From [Leptolyngbya] sp. PCC 7376 (lineage in GTDB: Bacteria > Cyanobacteriota > Cyanobacteriia > Cyanobacteriales > MRBY01), in contig NC_019683.1 in the NCBI RefSeq assembly GCF_000316605.1, forward strand, positions 186,001-250,000: DNA of 64,000 nt, read 5' to 3'. A program made the position numbers and the translations under genes. Shown piece by piece: positions 1 through 9,937 of the stretch (the first letter of the stretch is position 1; each line of letters opens with the position of its first letter). The notes under the pieces are model-generated. The model saw nothing but the letters and a program-made list of their open reading frames with translations. It made no database searches and was not told where the DNA came from.

Positions 1-29
1 CCCTTTCTTCCCTACAGAGATGTAATCCC

Positions 30-1292
30 ATGATTGTGATGCCAACAAAATCTTTAGCTGCTGAAGTCAGAGATGATTTTCCCATCCTGAACCAAGAGGT
101 GCATGGCAAGCCCCTTATCTATTTTGATAATGCGGCGACATCCCAAAAACCTCAGGCAGTCCTAGATGCGTTGATGCATTACTACACCAGTGATAATGCC
201 AATGTCCATCGTGGGATTCACTCCCTCAGTTCCCGAGCCACAGATGCTTATGAAGGAGCACGGGATAAGGTGGCCAAGTTTATTAATGCCACTAGTCGAG
301 ACGAAATTGTTTACACCCGCAATGCTAGTGAAGCGATTAATATTGTTGCCTATACGTGGGGTTTAGCGAATTTAACCGCTGGGGATGAGATTATCCTCTC
401 GGTTATGGAACACCACAGCAACATTGTGCCTTGGCAAATGATCGCTGAGAAAACTGAGGCTGTTTTGAAATATGTGCAGCTGACCAACGAAGAGGCTTTT
501 GATTTTGAGCACTATGAAAGTTTGCTCTCAGAACGAACAAAGCTGGTTTCTGTTGTCCACGTTTCTAATACTCTCGGCAATATCAATCCGGTTGAAGCGA
601 TTATTAAATCAGCCCGTCGTTTTGATGCAAAGGTTTTGATTGATGCCTGCCAAAGTTTGCCCCACATGCCTATCGATGTGCAGGCCATGGATTGTGACTG
701 GCTTGTCGGTTCTGGCCACAAAATGTGTGCCACGACCGGGATTGGTTTCCTCTACGGCAAAAAGGAGATCCTAGAAGCGATGCCGCCTTTCCTCGGTGGT
801 GGCGAAATGATCTCGGAAGTTTATTTTGATCATTCAACCTATGGTGAGCTGCCCCACAAGTTTGAGGCTGGTACTCCTGCAATTGGTGAGGCGATCGCCC
901 TCGGTGCAGCAGTGGACTATTTATCTGGCATTGGGATGGAGCGCATTCAAACCTACGAAGCAGAATTAACTGCTTACCTATTTAAAAAATTAGCGGATAT
1001 ACCCAAGCTTAAAATCTATGGCCAACAGCCTGACAGTAAAGGTCATGGCAGAGCAGCCTTAGCAGCCTTTAATGTTGAGGGTATTCACGCCAATGATTTA
1101 GCAACATTGCTCGATCATGAAGGAGTCGCTATTCGCTCCGGACACCATTGTACTCAGCCTTTACACCGTTTATTTGAAGCATCTGGTAGCGCTCGCGCGA
1201 GTCTCTATTTCTACAATACTTTCGCTGAAATTGATTCTTTTGTGGCAGCACTCAAAGAAACAATCGACTTTTTTACGAGTATGGCTGAGTAA
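30..1292 (+). CDS. sufS: Cysteine desulfurase SufS
   Basis: SufS takes sulfur from L-cysteine as an enzyme-bound persulfide and feeds it to the SUF Fe-S assembly machinery in the cytoplasm. The 420-residue length is normal for the family. The PLP-binding lysine is Lys231 in [11 protein letters not shown], and the persulfide cysteine is Cys374 in [11 protein letters not shown], in the short-loop context typical of SufS rather than IscS. A second in-frame ATG lies at 39, so the true start could be three codons later. In many cyanobacteria sufS ends a sufBCDS operon. The few bases before the start end in a TAA at 23-25 that could close sufD, but too little is visible to annotate it. Function is secure; the start is not. 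Confidence 0.95.
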   Translation: MIVMPTKSLAAEVRDDFPILNQEVHGKPLIYFDNAATSQKPQAVLDALMHYYTSDNANVHRGIHSLSSRATDAYEGARDKVAKFINATSRDEIVYTRNASEAINIVAYTWGLANLTAGDEIILSVMEHHSNIVPWQMIAEKTEAVLKYVQLTNEEAFDFEHYESLLSERTKLVSVVHVSNTLGNINPVEAIIKSARRFDAKVLIDACQSLPHMPIDVQAMDCDWLVGSGHKMCATTGIGFLYGKKEILEAMPPFLGGGEMISEVYFDHSTYGELPHKFEAGTPAIGEAIALGAAVDYLSGIGMERIQTYEAELTAYLFKKLADIPKLKIYGQQPDSKGHGRAALAAFNVEGIHANDLATLLDHEGVAIRSGHHCTQPLHRLFEASGSARASLYFYNTFAEIDSFVAALKETIDFFTSMAE

Positions 1293-1329
1293 CTCCTCAA
1301 AATTTCATCGAGCATAAAAAATCAAACAC

Positions 1330-1363
1330 AAAAAAGGGGAGGCGATCGCCTTCCTCTTTTTTT
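1330..1363. terminator. Bidirectional intrinsic terminator between convergent genes
   Basis: An A run, a G-rich/C-rich stem built around the palindrome GGCGATCGCC, and a run of seven T lie between the convergent sufS (plus) and the 1376-2287 gene (minus). The stem includes wobble pairs. Poly-A on one side and poly-T on the other would let it work on both strands. The core of the hairpin is a HIP1 octamer. Confidence 0.7.
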
Positions 1364-1375
1364 AGACTTAATCCC

Positions 1376-2287
1376 TTATTTATTTTTAGAAGATCTACGT
1401 CTTTGTTGGTTTGCTGATGAGGATGAGCGACGACGCTGCTGTTGGGTATTTCCTCCTCCAGCACTCCGCTTTTTCTGCCTCGTTGCAGATTGAGAACGCG
1501 TTCGGGAGGATGGACGAGGGGGACGAGCAGTTTGCGTCCGGAAACTAACATTACCACCTTCCTCAGATTGCCTTAACACAAGCAATGGGGTCGGTTTTGC
1601 CTTTTGATCCCATTCCAAAACGGCGACTCTCCCTTGTACACTGGGTTGCCAATTTTCTTGATCTTCAGAAGGATTGAGAAACGTTTTGATGCAAGCGATA
1701 ATCTGCTCAACTGTACTACTGGAAGATTGAGTAGGTAGTTTTGTGAGTTTAATATGAACCCGAAACAGAACACCTTTAGCACGCTTGCCCTGACCATCAT
1801 CCGTCTCATAGTGGACATCAAACATTTCATCCACTTGTCGTCCACCAGTTGCAGCAATTCCCACGGTCGCAATATCAGCAGTACTTGGACGCAGAGCAAC
1901 GCTAATAATTTGCTTGACTTTGACCTGCATCTGGTTCACGATCGCCGAATTAAACATCCCCTCTTCCATCCGCATCCGGAGGTAGTCGAGGTTAAAGTCA
2001 CGCGAATGCACCAAGTCTGGATTTGTTTCCATTTTCTTGATGGTCGTGAGAGCAAGTTTTAGCTTTTTTTTGAGATCGCGAATTTTGTAACGATCCAGTT
2101 TTGTTGCTTTCTCATGCTTTTCAACTAGCGATTTGTTGTAGATGAATAAGCCCACAGAGCTTAGAAAAAAGATCAGTGTAAAAATCATCCATAACGTTGA
2201 CCCAGACCCTGCAGTTTCTTCGGTTGGGGGAGGTGTTGGTTGTTGCTGGGCAATAACGGGTTGAACCGTAACCAAGGTGTGGGACAT
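1376..2287 (-). CDS. Conserved membrane-anchored protein with basic low-complexity tail
   Basis: I do not recognise a named family. The 303-residue product has a short Gln/Pro-rich N-terminus, one hydrophobic segment at about residues 31-51, a charged stretch likely to be helical (about 55-90), and a globular region up to about 240. The last 50 residues are rich in Arg, Ser and Gln (RRRSSSS-type runs), suggesting a disordered nucleic-acid- or membrane-contacting tail. The layout suggests a single-pass inner-membrane protein. It lies 157 bp downstream of the M15-peptidase-like gene on the same strand, so the two could be co-transcribed. Gene reality is well supported by length and composition; function is unknown. 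Confidence 0.75.
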   Translation of the reverse strand: MSHTLVTVQPVIAQQQPTPPPTEETAGSGSTLWMIFTLIFFLSSVGLFIYNKSLVEKHEKATKLDRYKIRDLKKKLKLALTTIKKMETNPDLVHSRDFNLDYLRMRMEEGMFNSAIVNQMQVKVKQIISVALRPSTADIATVGIAATGGRQVDEMFDVHYETDDGQGKRAKGVLFRVHIKLTKLPTQSSSSTVEQIIACIKTFLNPSEDQENWQPSVQGRVAVLEWDQKAKPTPLLVLRQSEEGGNVSFRTQTARPPRPSSRTRSQSATRQKKRSAGGGNTQQQRRRSSSSANQQRRRSSKNK

Positions 2288-2443
2288 GAGATGGAACCTA
2301 CAGGTAGGTAAAAAGTAAGAGCCTATGGCGTTTTGGGTCGATACGCAGCCATTAACAGGTTAGCAATTGGCGTGACGAAATAAATTGTTTTTGCTAAAAA
2401 TGCTGCAAAAAGTTAAGGGAGTTGTCCAGGGGTCTTGACCTGT

Positions 2444-4108
2444 CTAATTACGCCAACGGGCGCGGTAAGAACGGGCATCGATGTGACCAAGGTTTGGGAA
2501 GCTGCGATAACGTCCTAATCCACCAGGCCACCAAGGGTCTAATGTCCAATAAATCTGGTTGCCGGACAAACCACTCACCACAAAATCAATGGCATCACCT
2601 ACAATATGGCGACTATTTGTTGCACCACCAACGGCTCTATTAATGGCAGGGGGACGGTACCAACTGGTGACAATCATCGGACGGCCAAGGCGATCGCGGG
2701 CTTGCTGGGCAAGTTTTGCAATCCGAATCATGGCATCAACGGTGGATTGACTGGTTGGGGAACGTTTACCGCCATGGGTTGCTTCTAACCAAGTGAAACT
2801 GCCATTTGGGATAATTGAAAGGTTGAGGTTGGCGCGAACGGTGGCCGGCGTCCAGCGACTTGGGCGTTGTGGGACAACAACAGTAATTGGCTTAACAGGT
2901 TCGACAACCTTTTTTGGCTCAACCACAATTCGTTTCAGGTCTTCAGTCAAATCGGCGATCGCCTGTTCGCGGTTGGGAAGTTCTCGCCAAAGTTGTACCG
3001 CTCGAATAAGGGCATCCCGTTGATGATCCTTATCCTGGTATGAACCCGGCACCCGCTTGATAAACGACACAAGCTCTTGGTCAATTTTCCGCGCTAATTC
3101 ACGCATCGCTTCGACACTACTACTAGCGGCCTGCAATTGCGCTGGCTCTACCCCTAAACTCGACAAAACATTTTGCCGCGAATTCAACTGGCGCCAAAGT
3201 CGCAACGCCTCAGTTAAAGAGTTTCTTTGGCTACCCTTACCCGCATAATATTGCGCGGCATTTTTCACAAATTCCATGATGGCAGGGTCTAAAACGCCTA
3301 AATCTTCAGCACTAAAATCTTCTTTGTCGAGTGCTGCGATCGTTGCCTCGCGGGATTCCATTTGTCGCCAGAGCTGAACAAATCGAATCAAGGCCTCACG
3401 TTGGTGGGGATAGCCACCATAATTTGGAGAAACTCGCTGAATAAAATGTTTGAGCAATAGATCCAGTTCTGTTTCGTCGATTACTTCAGCATCGAGGTCT
3501 GTACCTTTTACCAAGGATTCGATCACAGCATCATGGCTATCCAGCTTCCGCCAAATGCGTACTGTTTCGAGCATGCCTTCCCGTTGGTGAGGAAGTCCTT
3601 GGTAATATTGCCCGACTCGTTCAACAAATTGCACGAGGGATTGGTCAAGGCGACCGAGGTTTTTCGGGAGGTCTGCGCCATCATAATCGGTCTGAATGTC
3701 ATCGATATAAGCTTTTTTAAGTGCTTCGAAGTCACTCACATCGAGGCGACCCACATTTTTTTCGGTGGTTCTGGGGATATAACCTTTTGCAATGCGCTCT
3801 AGGAAAATATTGCTGTATCGTCCTTCTGCTCCATCCCAGAGATCGCCACCTTTCCAACCTTGTTCAATTAATGCATCGGTGAGGGCACGAATGGTATTCG
3901 CCGCATATTGGGTCTGTTCGGCAAAGGTATCCAGCTCGATGGGAATAACCTGGTTAGCTGGGGTGATGCCCAAGCCCGTGTTGCCATCGGCAAGGTTTGG
4001 GGTACGGTGCACTGCGTAGAGTGCCGCCAAAATAGGTTTGTGGATGCCGACCCGTGCTGCCTCGATTAGATAATCGTAGTTTCTTTGCTCTGGATTGAGT
4101 TGACTCAT
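2444..4108 (-). CDS. M15-type peptidase-like protein with four internal repeats
   Basis: The C-terminal ~120 residues resemble the peptidase M15 (D-Ala-D-Ala carboxypeptidase / DUF882-like) fold: SRHIVGDAIDF supplies the His and Asp zinc ligands and GHID the second His. Such enzymes cleave or bind peptidoglycan peptides. The N-terminal ~110 residues (IEAARVGIHKP...GNTGLGI) look like a separate wall-associated domain. Between them, at about residues 153-200, 213-260, 272-318 and 342-388, are four diverged repeats with the pattern Y-x-G...HQR..L...V.LWR.L.SR. A Pro/Val-rich linker separates repeats and peptidase. I see no clear signal peptide, which is odd for a wall enzyme. The repeat domain is not one I can name. 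Confidence 0.8.
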   Translation of the reverse strand: MSQLNPEQRNYDYLIEAARVGIHKPILAALYAVHRTPNLADGNTGLGITPANQVIPIELDTFAEQTQYAANTIRALTDALIEQGWKGGDLWDGAEGRYSNIFLERIAKGYIPRTTEKNVGRLDVSDFEALKKAYIDDIQTDYDGADLPKNLGRLDQSLVQFVERVGQYYQGLPHQREGMLETVRIWRKLDSHDAVIESLVKGTDLDAEVIDETELDLLLKHFIQRVSPNYGGYPHQREALIRFVQLWRQMESREATIAALDKEDFSAEDLGVLDPAIMEFVKNAAQYYAGKGSQRNSLTEALRLWRQLNSRQNVLSSLGVEPAQLQAASSSVEAMRELARKIDQELVSFIKRVPGSYQDKDHQRDALIRAVQLWRELPNREQAIADLTEDLKRIVVEPKKVVEPVKPITVVVPQRPSRWTPATVRANLNLSIIPNGSFTWLEATHGGKRSPTSQSTVDAMIRIAKLAQQARDRLGRPMIVTSWYRPPAINRAVGGATNSRHIVGDAIDFVVSGLSGNQIYWTLDPWWPGGLGRYRSFPNLGHIDARSYRARWRN

Positions 4109-4320
4109 GGGAGATGAAGCAATAAGGCGTTTTTTCGAGGAATTGACGTATTGGTAGTCAATATCGTCATTGGATTGATTCTAGCTTAGATCTCTGTAGC
4201 GCAATGCAACCTTGTCTTGGTTCGTAAAGCTTCGGGAAATGGGTCAGAATAATGGTTCTGTTTGGCGATCGCCCAAGCGTCTCAAACGATTAATTTATCG
4301 CGACAGATTTTTAGGATTTT

Positions 4321-6249
4321 ATGGCTATATCTCCCTCTCAATCTCCCGATGAGCATTCTTGGTCGGTGCAAGACAGCGAAAGACTCTACCAAATCCAGGG
4401 CTGGGGAGAACCTTATTTTGGGATTAATGCAGCGGGTCATGTGCAGGTTGCGCCGACGGGAGAAGCGGAGCATGGGGTTGATCTATTTGAACTCGTGGAA
4501 AAGTTGAAAAACCAAGGTATTCAATTGCCTTGTTTGTTGCGGTTTCCAGATATTTTGAGTGATCGCCTCAAGCGTTTAAATGAGTGTTTTGCGCAGGCGA
4601 TCGCCCGTTATGGCTACGAAGGAGAGTACCAGGGAGTTTATCCAATTAAATGCAATCAACATCGCCCAGTAGTCGAAGCGCTATTGGAGGCGGGACAACC
4701 TTATCGCTTTGGATTAGAGGTGGGGTCAAAGCCGGAATTGATGATTGCGATCGCCATGTTAGAGCCAACATCCGATCATCAGCCCCTTTTGATTTGCAAT
4801 GGTTATAAAGATCGTGACTATATTGAAACCGCTCTCCTCGCCACGCAGTTAGGACATCGCGCCCTCATCGTGATTGAGCAACCGGAAGAATTGGATTTAA
4901 CGCTTTCCGCCAGTCAAGCATTAGAGATTCGTCCCGCGTTAGGCATTCGGGCAAAGTTAGCGAGCCAAGGGATTGGGCGATGGGGCAGTTCGTCTGGCGA
5001 TCGCGCCAAATTTGGATTGACAGTGCCTCAGATTTTGCAAATTGTGCAGACTTTACGGGACAAAAATTCCTTAGATTGTTTGCAACTATTGCACTACCAT
5101 ATCGGCTCACAACTCTCATCCATTGGGGTAATAAAAGCTGCAATTCGAGAAGCATCACAGATTTATGCGGAGTTGGTTTTACTAGGGGCGAATGTCAAAT
5201 ATCTGGATGTGGGAGGCGGTCTAGCAGTGGATTACAGCGGCTCAAAAAATAATGTGCCAGCCTCAAAAAATTACAACATGCAGAACTATGCCAATGACAT
5301 TGTGGCGACGGTAAAGGATAGTTGTGATGAAAAACAAGTACCTGCGCCAACTCTCGTCAGTGAAAGTGGCAGGGCGATCGCCTCGCACCAAAGCATTTTA
5401 ATTTTTGACATCCTCAGCAGCAGCGATATCACGCCAACTTTGCCGCCCGAACCTAGCCATCGCGAACATTTAGTGATCCGTAACCTGCGGGAAACCTACG
5501 ATTTCATTACACTCGAAAATTACCAAGAGACTTATCACGATGCGATGCAGTTCAAAGAAGAGGCCATTAGCTTATTTAGTCTCGGTTATCTAACTCTCGG
5601 CGATCGCGGCACTGCGGAACAATTGTATTGGTGTTGCTGCGAAAAGATTTTTCAGATTATGCAAACTGCTGTCAGCATCCCTACAGATCTGCAAGATCTT
5701 TGGCAAAACATGGCCACTATTTACTATGGCAATCTATCAATTTTTCAATCCATTCCTGATAGTTGGGCGATCAATCAACTCTTTCCAATAATGCCGATTC
5801 ATCGTCTCGACAAAAGGCCTAACCGACGAGGAATTATTGCTGATTTAACTTGTGATAGTGATGGTCGTTTCAATCAATTTATTGATATTAAAACAAAACA
5901 TAAAAATCTCCTTGAATTACATCCTCTAAACGACAAGCCCTATTACATCGGCTTATTTCTTATGGGTGCGTATCAAGACATCATGGGTAATTTTCACAAT
6001 CTATTTGGTCGAACAAATGCTGTTCAAGTTCGCCTAACAGAGAAAGGTCACAGCATAGATTCAATGACTCAAGGAAGTACAGTTGAAAATATTTTAGAGA
6101 CAGTGCAATACAAGCATCAAGAACTTTTAGAAAAAATCAAAACTCAAGTAGACTCAGCTGCGAATAGACAAAAAATCAATATCGAACAAGCGCAGTATTT
6201 AATTGATCGCTACGAAAATAATCTTAAAGGTTATACCTATTTGAATTAA
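4321..6249 (+). CDS. speA: Biosynthetic arginine decarboxylase SpeA
   Basis: SpeA converts arginine to agmatine, the first step of the plant/bacterial route to putrescine and spermidine. At 642 residues it has the usual length. The fold-III PLP-binding lysine is Lys110 in YPIKCNQHRPV, followed by the barrel motifs GLEVGSKPEL and ICNGYKD. HYHIGSQ, DVGGGLAVDY and SESGRA are further cofactor and substrate motifs. The chosen ATG directly precedes the conserved start of the domain (YQIQGWGEPYFGIN). It is convergent with the bestrophin-like gene only 13 bp away, with no obvious terminator between. Confidence 0.95.
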   Translation: MAISPSQSPDEHSWSVQDSERLYQIQGWGEPYFGINAAGHVQVAPTGEAEHGVDLFELVEKLKNQGIQLPCLLRFPDILSDRLKRLNECFAQAIARYGYEGEYQGVYPIKCNQHRPVVEALLEAGQPYRFGLEVGSKPELMIAIAMLEPTSDHQPLLICNGYKDRDYIETALLATQLGHRALIVIEQPEELDLTLSASQALEIRPALGIRAKLASQGIGRWGSSSGDRAKFGLTVPQILQIVQTLRDKNSLDCLQLLHYHIGSQLSSIGVIKAAIREASQIYAELVLLGANVKYLDVGGGLAVDYSGSKNNVPASKNYNMQNYANDIVATVKDSCDEKQVPAPTLVSESGRAIASHQSILIFDILSSSDITPTLPPEPSHREHLVIRNLRETYDFITLENYQETYHDAMQFKEEAISLFSLGYLTLGDRGTAEQLYWCCCEKIFQIMQTAVSIPTDLQDLWQNMATIYYGNLSIFQSIPDSWAINQLFPIMPIHRLDKRPNRRGIIADLTCDSDGRFNQFIDIKTKHKNLLELHPLNDKPYYIGLFLMGAYQDIMGNFHNLFGRTNAVQVRLTEKGHSIDSMTQGSTVENILETVQYKHQELLEKIKTQVDSAANRQKINIEQAQYLIDRYENNLKGYTYLN

Positions 6250-6262
6250 GCGTACCTAAATC

Positions 6263-7156
6263 TCACAGAGAAATAACTTTATGCTCATCTTGAAAAGCCT
6301 CGAATTCTCGGGCTTCTTTTGTAATCATTTGACATAGTTCTTCTAAAGGTAAATCATTTTCATCTTTTCCAAAAGGGTCTTCAATTTCTTCGGCGATCGC
6401 CTCCACTCCAAACAAGACAAAAGCAACTAAAAGCGTGATTGGAATTGTGCCCCACAGCAATGTTTCCACCAAACCAAAGGGTAAAAAGAAACAATAAAGC
6501 AAAATGAATTTCCGCAGAAAAATTGTGTAGGCAAATGGCAAAGGTGTATTGAAAATACGCTCGCAGGTGGTGATGCCATTCGTGAGAGCTGCGAATTTCT
6601 CCTGAATAGAAATTTTTTCAGGAATGGACAACTGTTTTTGAGCAGAAATGTTGAGCCATTGCAAAATCAGCATAGGCGCATGGGCAGATTTTGTAATCTT
6701 CTCAAACTCCGCTATTGCCAATACTTGCTCAAATTGCTCAACCTGAAAATCTTGGCGAAGATGGGATTTCGTGGCGATCGCCAGCGCGACTAGCCAACCC
6801 ATCATCACAGAACGTGGCTTGCTATTCTCTGGTTGCAACAACTCAGCTGCATGAAGTTCCCGTAGTAAATTACAGATATTCGCGATAATCTCGTCCCAAG
6901 CCTTACGTCCTTCCCAAAATCTTTCGTACGCAGTATTTGTGCGAAACACGAGCAGTAAACCCAAAATGAGATTGAGCGCCACATTCTCCATCAGATATTG
7001 GCAGAAATCCCACGGCAACTCAGGCTGGGCTTGATATAAAAAATTCACCCCAATGGCCAATGCCCCAAACACAAGAGCACGGGGCAAAACCACTCCAAAA
7101 ACACTGCCCCGTAAGCTCAGCGATTTCAGTAACCATTGAAATTGACGTTCAATCAT
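6263..7156 (-). CDS. Bestrophin-like anion channel (UPF0187 family)
   Basis: The 297-residue protein has the family signature LVFRTNTAYERFWEGRKAW after two N-terminal hydrophobic segments, and a second hydrophobic pair near residues 210-250, followed by the EDPFG motif seen in bestrophins. Known members form pentameric anion channels. In green algae, thylakoid bestrophins are implicated in bicarbonate delivery. It starts 36 bp after the stop of cupB on the same strand, so it is probably the last gene of the ndhF4-ndhD4-cupB operon. That context suggests a role in inorganic-carbon or counter-ion movement. The family call is firm; the substrate is inference. Confidence 0.85.
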   Translation of the reverse strand: MIERQFQWLLKSLSLRGSVFGVVLPRALVFGALAIGVNFLYQAQPELPWDFCQYLMENVALNLILGLLLVFRTNTAYERFWEGRKAWDEIIANICNLLRELHAAELLQPENSKPRSVMMGWLVALAIATKSHLRQDFQVEQFEQVLAIAEFEKITKSAHAPMLILQWLNISAQKQLSIPEKISIQEKFAALTNGITTCERIFNTPLPFAYTIFLRKFILLYCFFLPFGLVETLLWGTIPITLLVAFVLFGVEAIAEEIEDPFGKDENDLPLEELCQMITKEAREFEAFQDEHKVISL

Positions 7157-7192
7157 CAGTGAATCCCAAGCAATGGGTCTTAGATAAAGACT

Positions 7193-8320
7193 TTATCCAT
7201 TTACAACATGAATTTGGGAAGGCAGGAGACGATCCATCCAAAACTCAAAGAATTCACGATTTTCTTGCTGCTTTTCGAGAGTATCGGGTCCGATGCCATT
7301 AGGGACAAGCCCCATTAAGGCTGCGCTGGTTACACAAAACATCGACTTTTGGAAAGTCTTACAGATTTTCACGCGGATATCCTGTTCACTCCGCCCTGTT
7401 TCCTTGTAATAGTCCATCAGATAATCAGGCAGGAAATGACGCATATCTTGCATCAATAATGTTGGCGGAATGCCCGAACCACCAACGGGAAGCGGATCTG
7501 CATATAGTGCACCGTAAGTAAACGTTGATTGGTCAGGGGAAATCTGTGATGCTTGGGCATTAAAGGAAATCGTGCCGGCAAAAGGAGTGCCTCTGAAAAA
7601 GATTGCTTCAACGTAGGGCACACCTGTATCCATCAAAAATGTAATCCCTGCCGATTCTGGGATGAGGTCAAATTTTTCACCTCGAATATCAACGCTATAG
7701 GTGATAGGTTTTGCGGCATCAGCAACCAAGCCTGCGAGAACATGTTGGGTGACATCGGAGGTGGTTTTAATTTCACCTGCATCATAACGATCACTCAAGG
7801 TGATGAACATATCGCTCATCACTCGCCAGAACTGTCCGAGTCCTGTGTAATAGGCCATCACACGGGTTTGCTCTAGCAAATAGTCGGGGAAGAGTTTATT
7901 TAACCCCAACATTAAGGGGTTATTTTTCCAACGCGCGGCGATCGCCTTACGAGCAGCCTCTTCAAATTCCGGCGTATCGACATAGGCATCCAGACCACCA
8001 CCCCCATGCCAAAACATCGATTTCATGCAATATTCCGCATATTCATAGTTAATGCGGTCATGCCACCAAAATTGACCCAGACGACCCGGTGTCACCTTTC
8101 CGTTGAAGTATTTGAAGAAAGGAAATAAATTTAAAAACTGGTGCTCAGCAATGTAGTTCAAATTATTGGAGTAGGCATCCAAAACCACCCCATAACTCTT
8201 CAGAATTCCAACCACTTCCATCACCCGAAGATCAGAGTGAATGAGCATAGGTAAACCCTGCTCCAGTTGATGGATATATTTAGCGAGGGGATGACGGGAA
8301 GGCTCTAAAGCGGTGACCAT
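7193..8320 (-). CDS. cupB: CO2 hydration protein CupB (ChpX)
   Basis: CupA/CupB proteins bind the specialised NdhD/NdhF pair of NDH-1 complexes and drive vectorial hydration of CO2 to bicarbonate at the thylakoid membrane. The 375-residue product carries the conserved stretch FWWHDRINYEYAEYC followed by FWHGGGG, with histidines suited to zinc binding, and a C-terminal region rich in aromatics. Its length (CupA is usually longer) and the gene order ndhF-ndhD-cup favour CupB, the constitutive low-affinity system (NDH-1MS'). It lies 63 bp downstream of the ndhD4 stop. CupA is the alternative, and a tree against both would settle it. Confidence 0.88.
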   Translation of the reverse strand: MVTALEPSRHPLAKYIHQLEQGLPMLIHSDLRVMEVVGILKSYGVVLDAYSNNLNYIAEHQFLNLFPFFKYFNGKVTPGRLGQFWWHDRINYEYAEYCMKSMFWHGGGGLDAYVDTPEFEEAARKAIAARWKNNPLMLGLNKLFPDYLLEQTRVMAYYTGLGQFWRVMSDMFITLSDRYDAGEIKTTSDVTQHVLAGLVADAAKPITYSVDIRGEKFDLIPESAGITFLMDTGVPYVEAIFFRGTPFAGTISFNAQASQISPDQSTFTYGALYADPLPVGGSGIPPTLLMQDMRHFLPDYLMDYYKETGRSEQDIRVKICKTFQKSMFCVTSAALMGLVPNGIGPDTLEKQQENREFFEFWMDRLLPSQIHVVNG

Positions 8321-8383
8321 GGCAATGTTTTCTCTAGTAAAACAAGTTTTTATAAAGGAGGAATGATGATAAAAGTTATGGTT

Positions 8384-9889
8384 CTATTTTAAAGAAATTT
8401 CGGTAGTGATCGGTGTTGCAACCAAAGCCGCTGTTGTCGGTGTCGCCAACGCAGCAGTATCAGCTTCACTCCAACGAATCATCCACTGAGGTTGGAGGCC
8501 AAAAACAAAGAGTAAAATCACCAAGACAACGGCAGGAGCTTGCTCTGACCAATTGACAGGATCCATCTCGGCCAATTCTGGGGTTAACCGTCCAAAGAAA
8601 ACCTTATTAATCATCAGCAGGAAGTAAACCGCCGTCAAACCCGTACCAACAAGGCACAGCAGAGTGGGAATAGGATAGCTGGATAAACTGCCTCGGAAAA
8701 TCAAAAATTCAGCGACAAAACCAGCCATTCCGGGTAAACCTGCGCTGGCCATCACCCCTAAAATCATTAGACTACCCGCCAGAGGTAAGCCACGTTCTGG
8801 GTTGAGAAGACCACGTAGATATTCCACATCGCGACTGCCAGTTTTCTTATAGACAATTCCCACAAGTGAGAAGAGTAAACCAGAAATCAAACCGTGGCTA
8901 ATCATCTGCACTTCAGCGGCAGCAAGGCTTAGAGGGGTTGCAGCGGCAGCAGCTAACAGAATAAAGGCCATATGGGCGATCGATGAATAGGCAACAACCT
9001 TTTTCATATCTTTTTGGGCGATCGCACAGGAGGCACCATACAACGCGCTAACGGAAGCCCAGATCGCTAACCAAGGCGCATAAACAGCCCAAGCATCTGG
9101 GAATAAACCAATACCAAATCTCAAAAGACCATAAGTTCCCAGCTTTAAGAGAACACCTGCCAAAATAACTGATACAGGTGTAGATGCTTCAACGTGGGCA
9201 TCAGGCAGCCATGTATGAAATGGGAAGAAGGGAATCTTGATACCAAAGCCAATAATGATTCCACCCAGCAAAATCAACTGTGTCCCAAGGGGCAGCATAT
9301 TGTTCTGGAGGGCTGCGTAGGCGAAAGTATTCGACTCACTCAGGAATGTTAAACCGAGGAATGCAGCAAGCAGCAAAATGCCTGAGATAGCAGTGTAGAG
9401 CAAAAATTTAATCGCAGCATAACCTCGACGTTTTCCACCCCAAATCGCAATCATGAAGTAGAGGGGAATGATTTCAATCTCGTAGAACAGGAAGAATAAC
9501 AAGACATCCTGTGCCAAAAATGCTCCATTCACACTGGCTTGCAATAACAAAAACAGAGCGTAATAGAACCGTGGACGATTAATGTCTTTGCTCGTGATCC
9601 AGATAGCAACGAAGGTCAGAAAGCTATTGAGAGCAATCAGCGGCAACGACAATCCATCAACGGCAATGTCGTAATTCAGCCCCAACCATTCCACCCATGG
9701 GAGATGCTCACTAAACTGTAATCCGGCGATCGCCACATCGTAGTTACAGACAATCCAAACAGTCCAACCGAAGACTAAAGCAGCGGTAGCTAGGGCAACC
9801 CTACGGGACAATAGGCTTTTTTCTGGTTGTGGAAGAATGACGGCGAGTAATGCCCCCACTAAAGGTAACCAAATTAAAACACTGAGCAT
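8384..9889 (-). CDS. ndhD4: NDH-1 subunit NdhD4 (CO2-uptake type)
   Basis: NdhD is a proton-pumping antiporter-like membrane subunit of the NDH-1 complex; the D3/D4 types serve CO2 uptake rather than respiration. The protein has 14 or so hydrophobic segments and Mrp/NuoM-type motifs such as FFPFHTWLPDAHVEASTPVSV and KKVVAYSSIAHM. I start it at the ATG at 9889 (501 residues, MLSVLIWLP): the in-frame TTG at 9901 lies in TTGGAGGAAAG, which is the Shine-Dalgarno sequence for this ATG. The D4 label is inferred from the neighbouring cupB and ndhF4. Confidence 0.9.
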   Translation of the reverse strand: MLSVLIWLPLVGALLAVILPQPEKSLLSRRVALATAALVFGWTVWIVCNYDVAIAGLQFSEHLPWVEWLGLNYDIAVDGLSLPLIALNSFLTFVAIWITSKDINRPRFYYALFLLLQASVNGAFLAQDVLLFFLFYEIEIIPLYFMIAIWGGKRRGYAAIKFLLYTAISGILLLAAFLGLTFLSESNTFAYAALQNNMLPLGTQLILLGGIIIGFGIKIPFFPFHTWLPDAHVEASTPVSVILAGVLLKLGTYGLLRFGIGLFPDAWAVYAPWLAIWASVSALYGASCAIAQKDMKKVVAYSSIAHMAFILLAAAAATPLSLAAAEVQMISHGLISGLLFSLVGIVYKKTGSRDVEYLRGLLNPERGLPLAGSLMILGVMASAGLPGMAGFVAEFLIFRGSLSSYPIPTLLCLVGTGLTAVYFLLMINKVFFGRLTPELAEMDPVNWSEQAPAVVLVILLFVFGLQPQWMIRWSEADTAALATPTTAALVATPITTEISLK

Positions 9890-9937
9890 TCTTTCCTCCA
9901 ACAGTCATAAATCATAGGGATACAGTGGCGATCGCCA

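Noticed and set aside
9890-9901. TTG start extending ndhD4 by four codons
   Set aside because: The TTG lies in TTGGAGGAAAG, the ribosome-binding site of the ATG at 9889.
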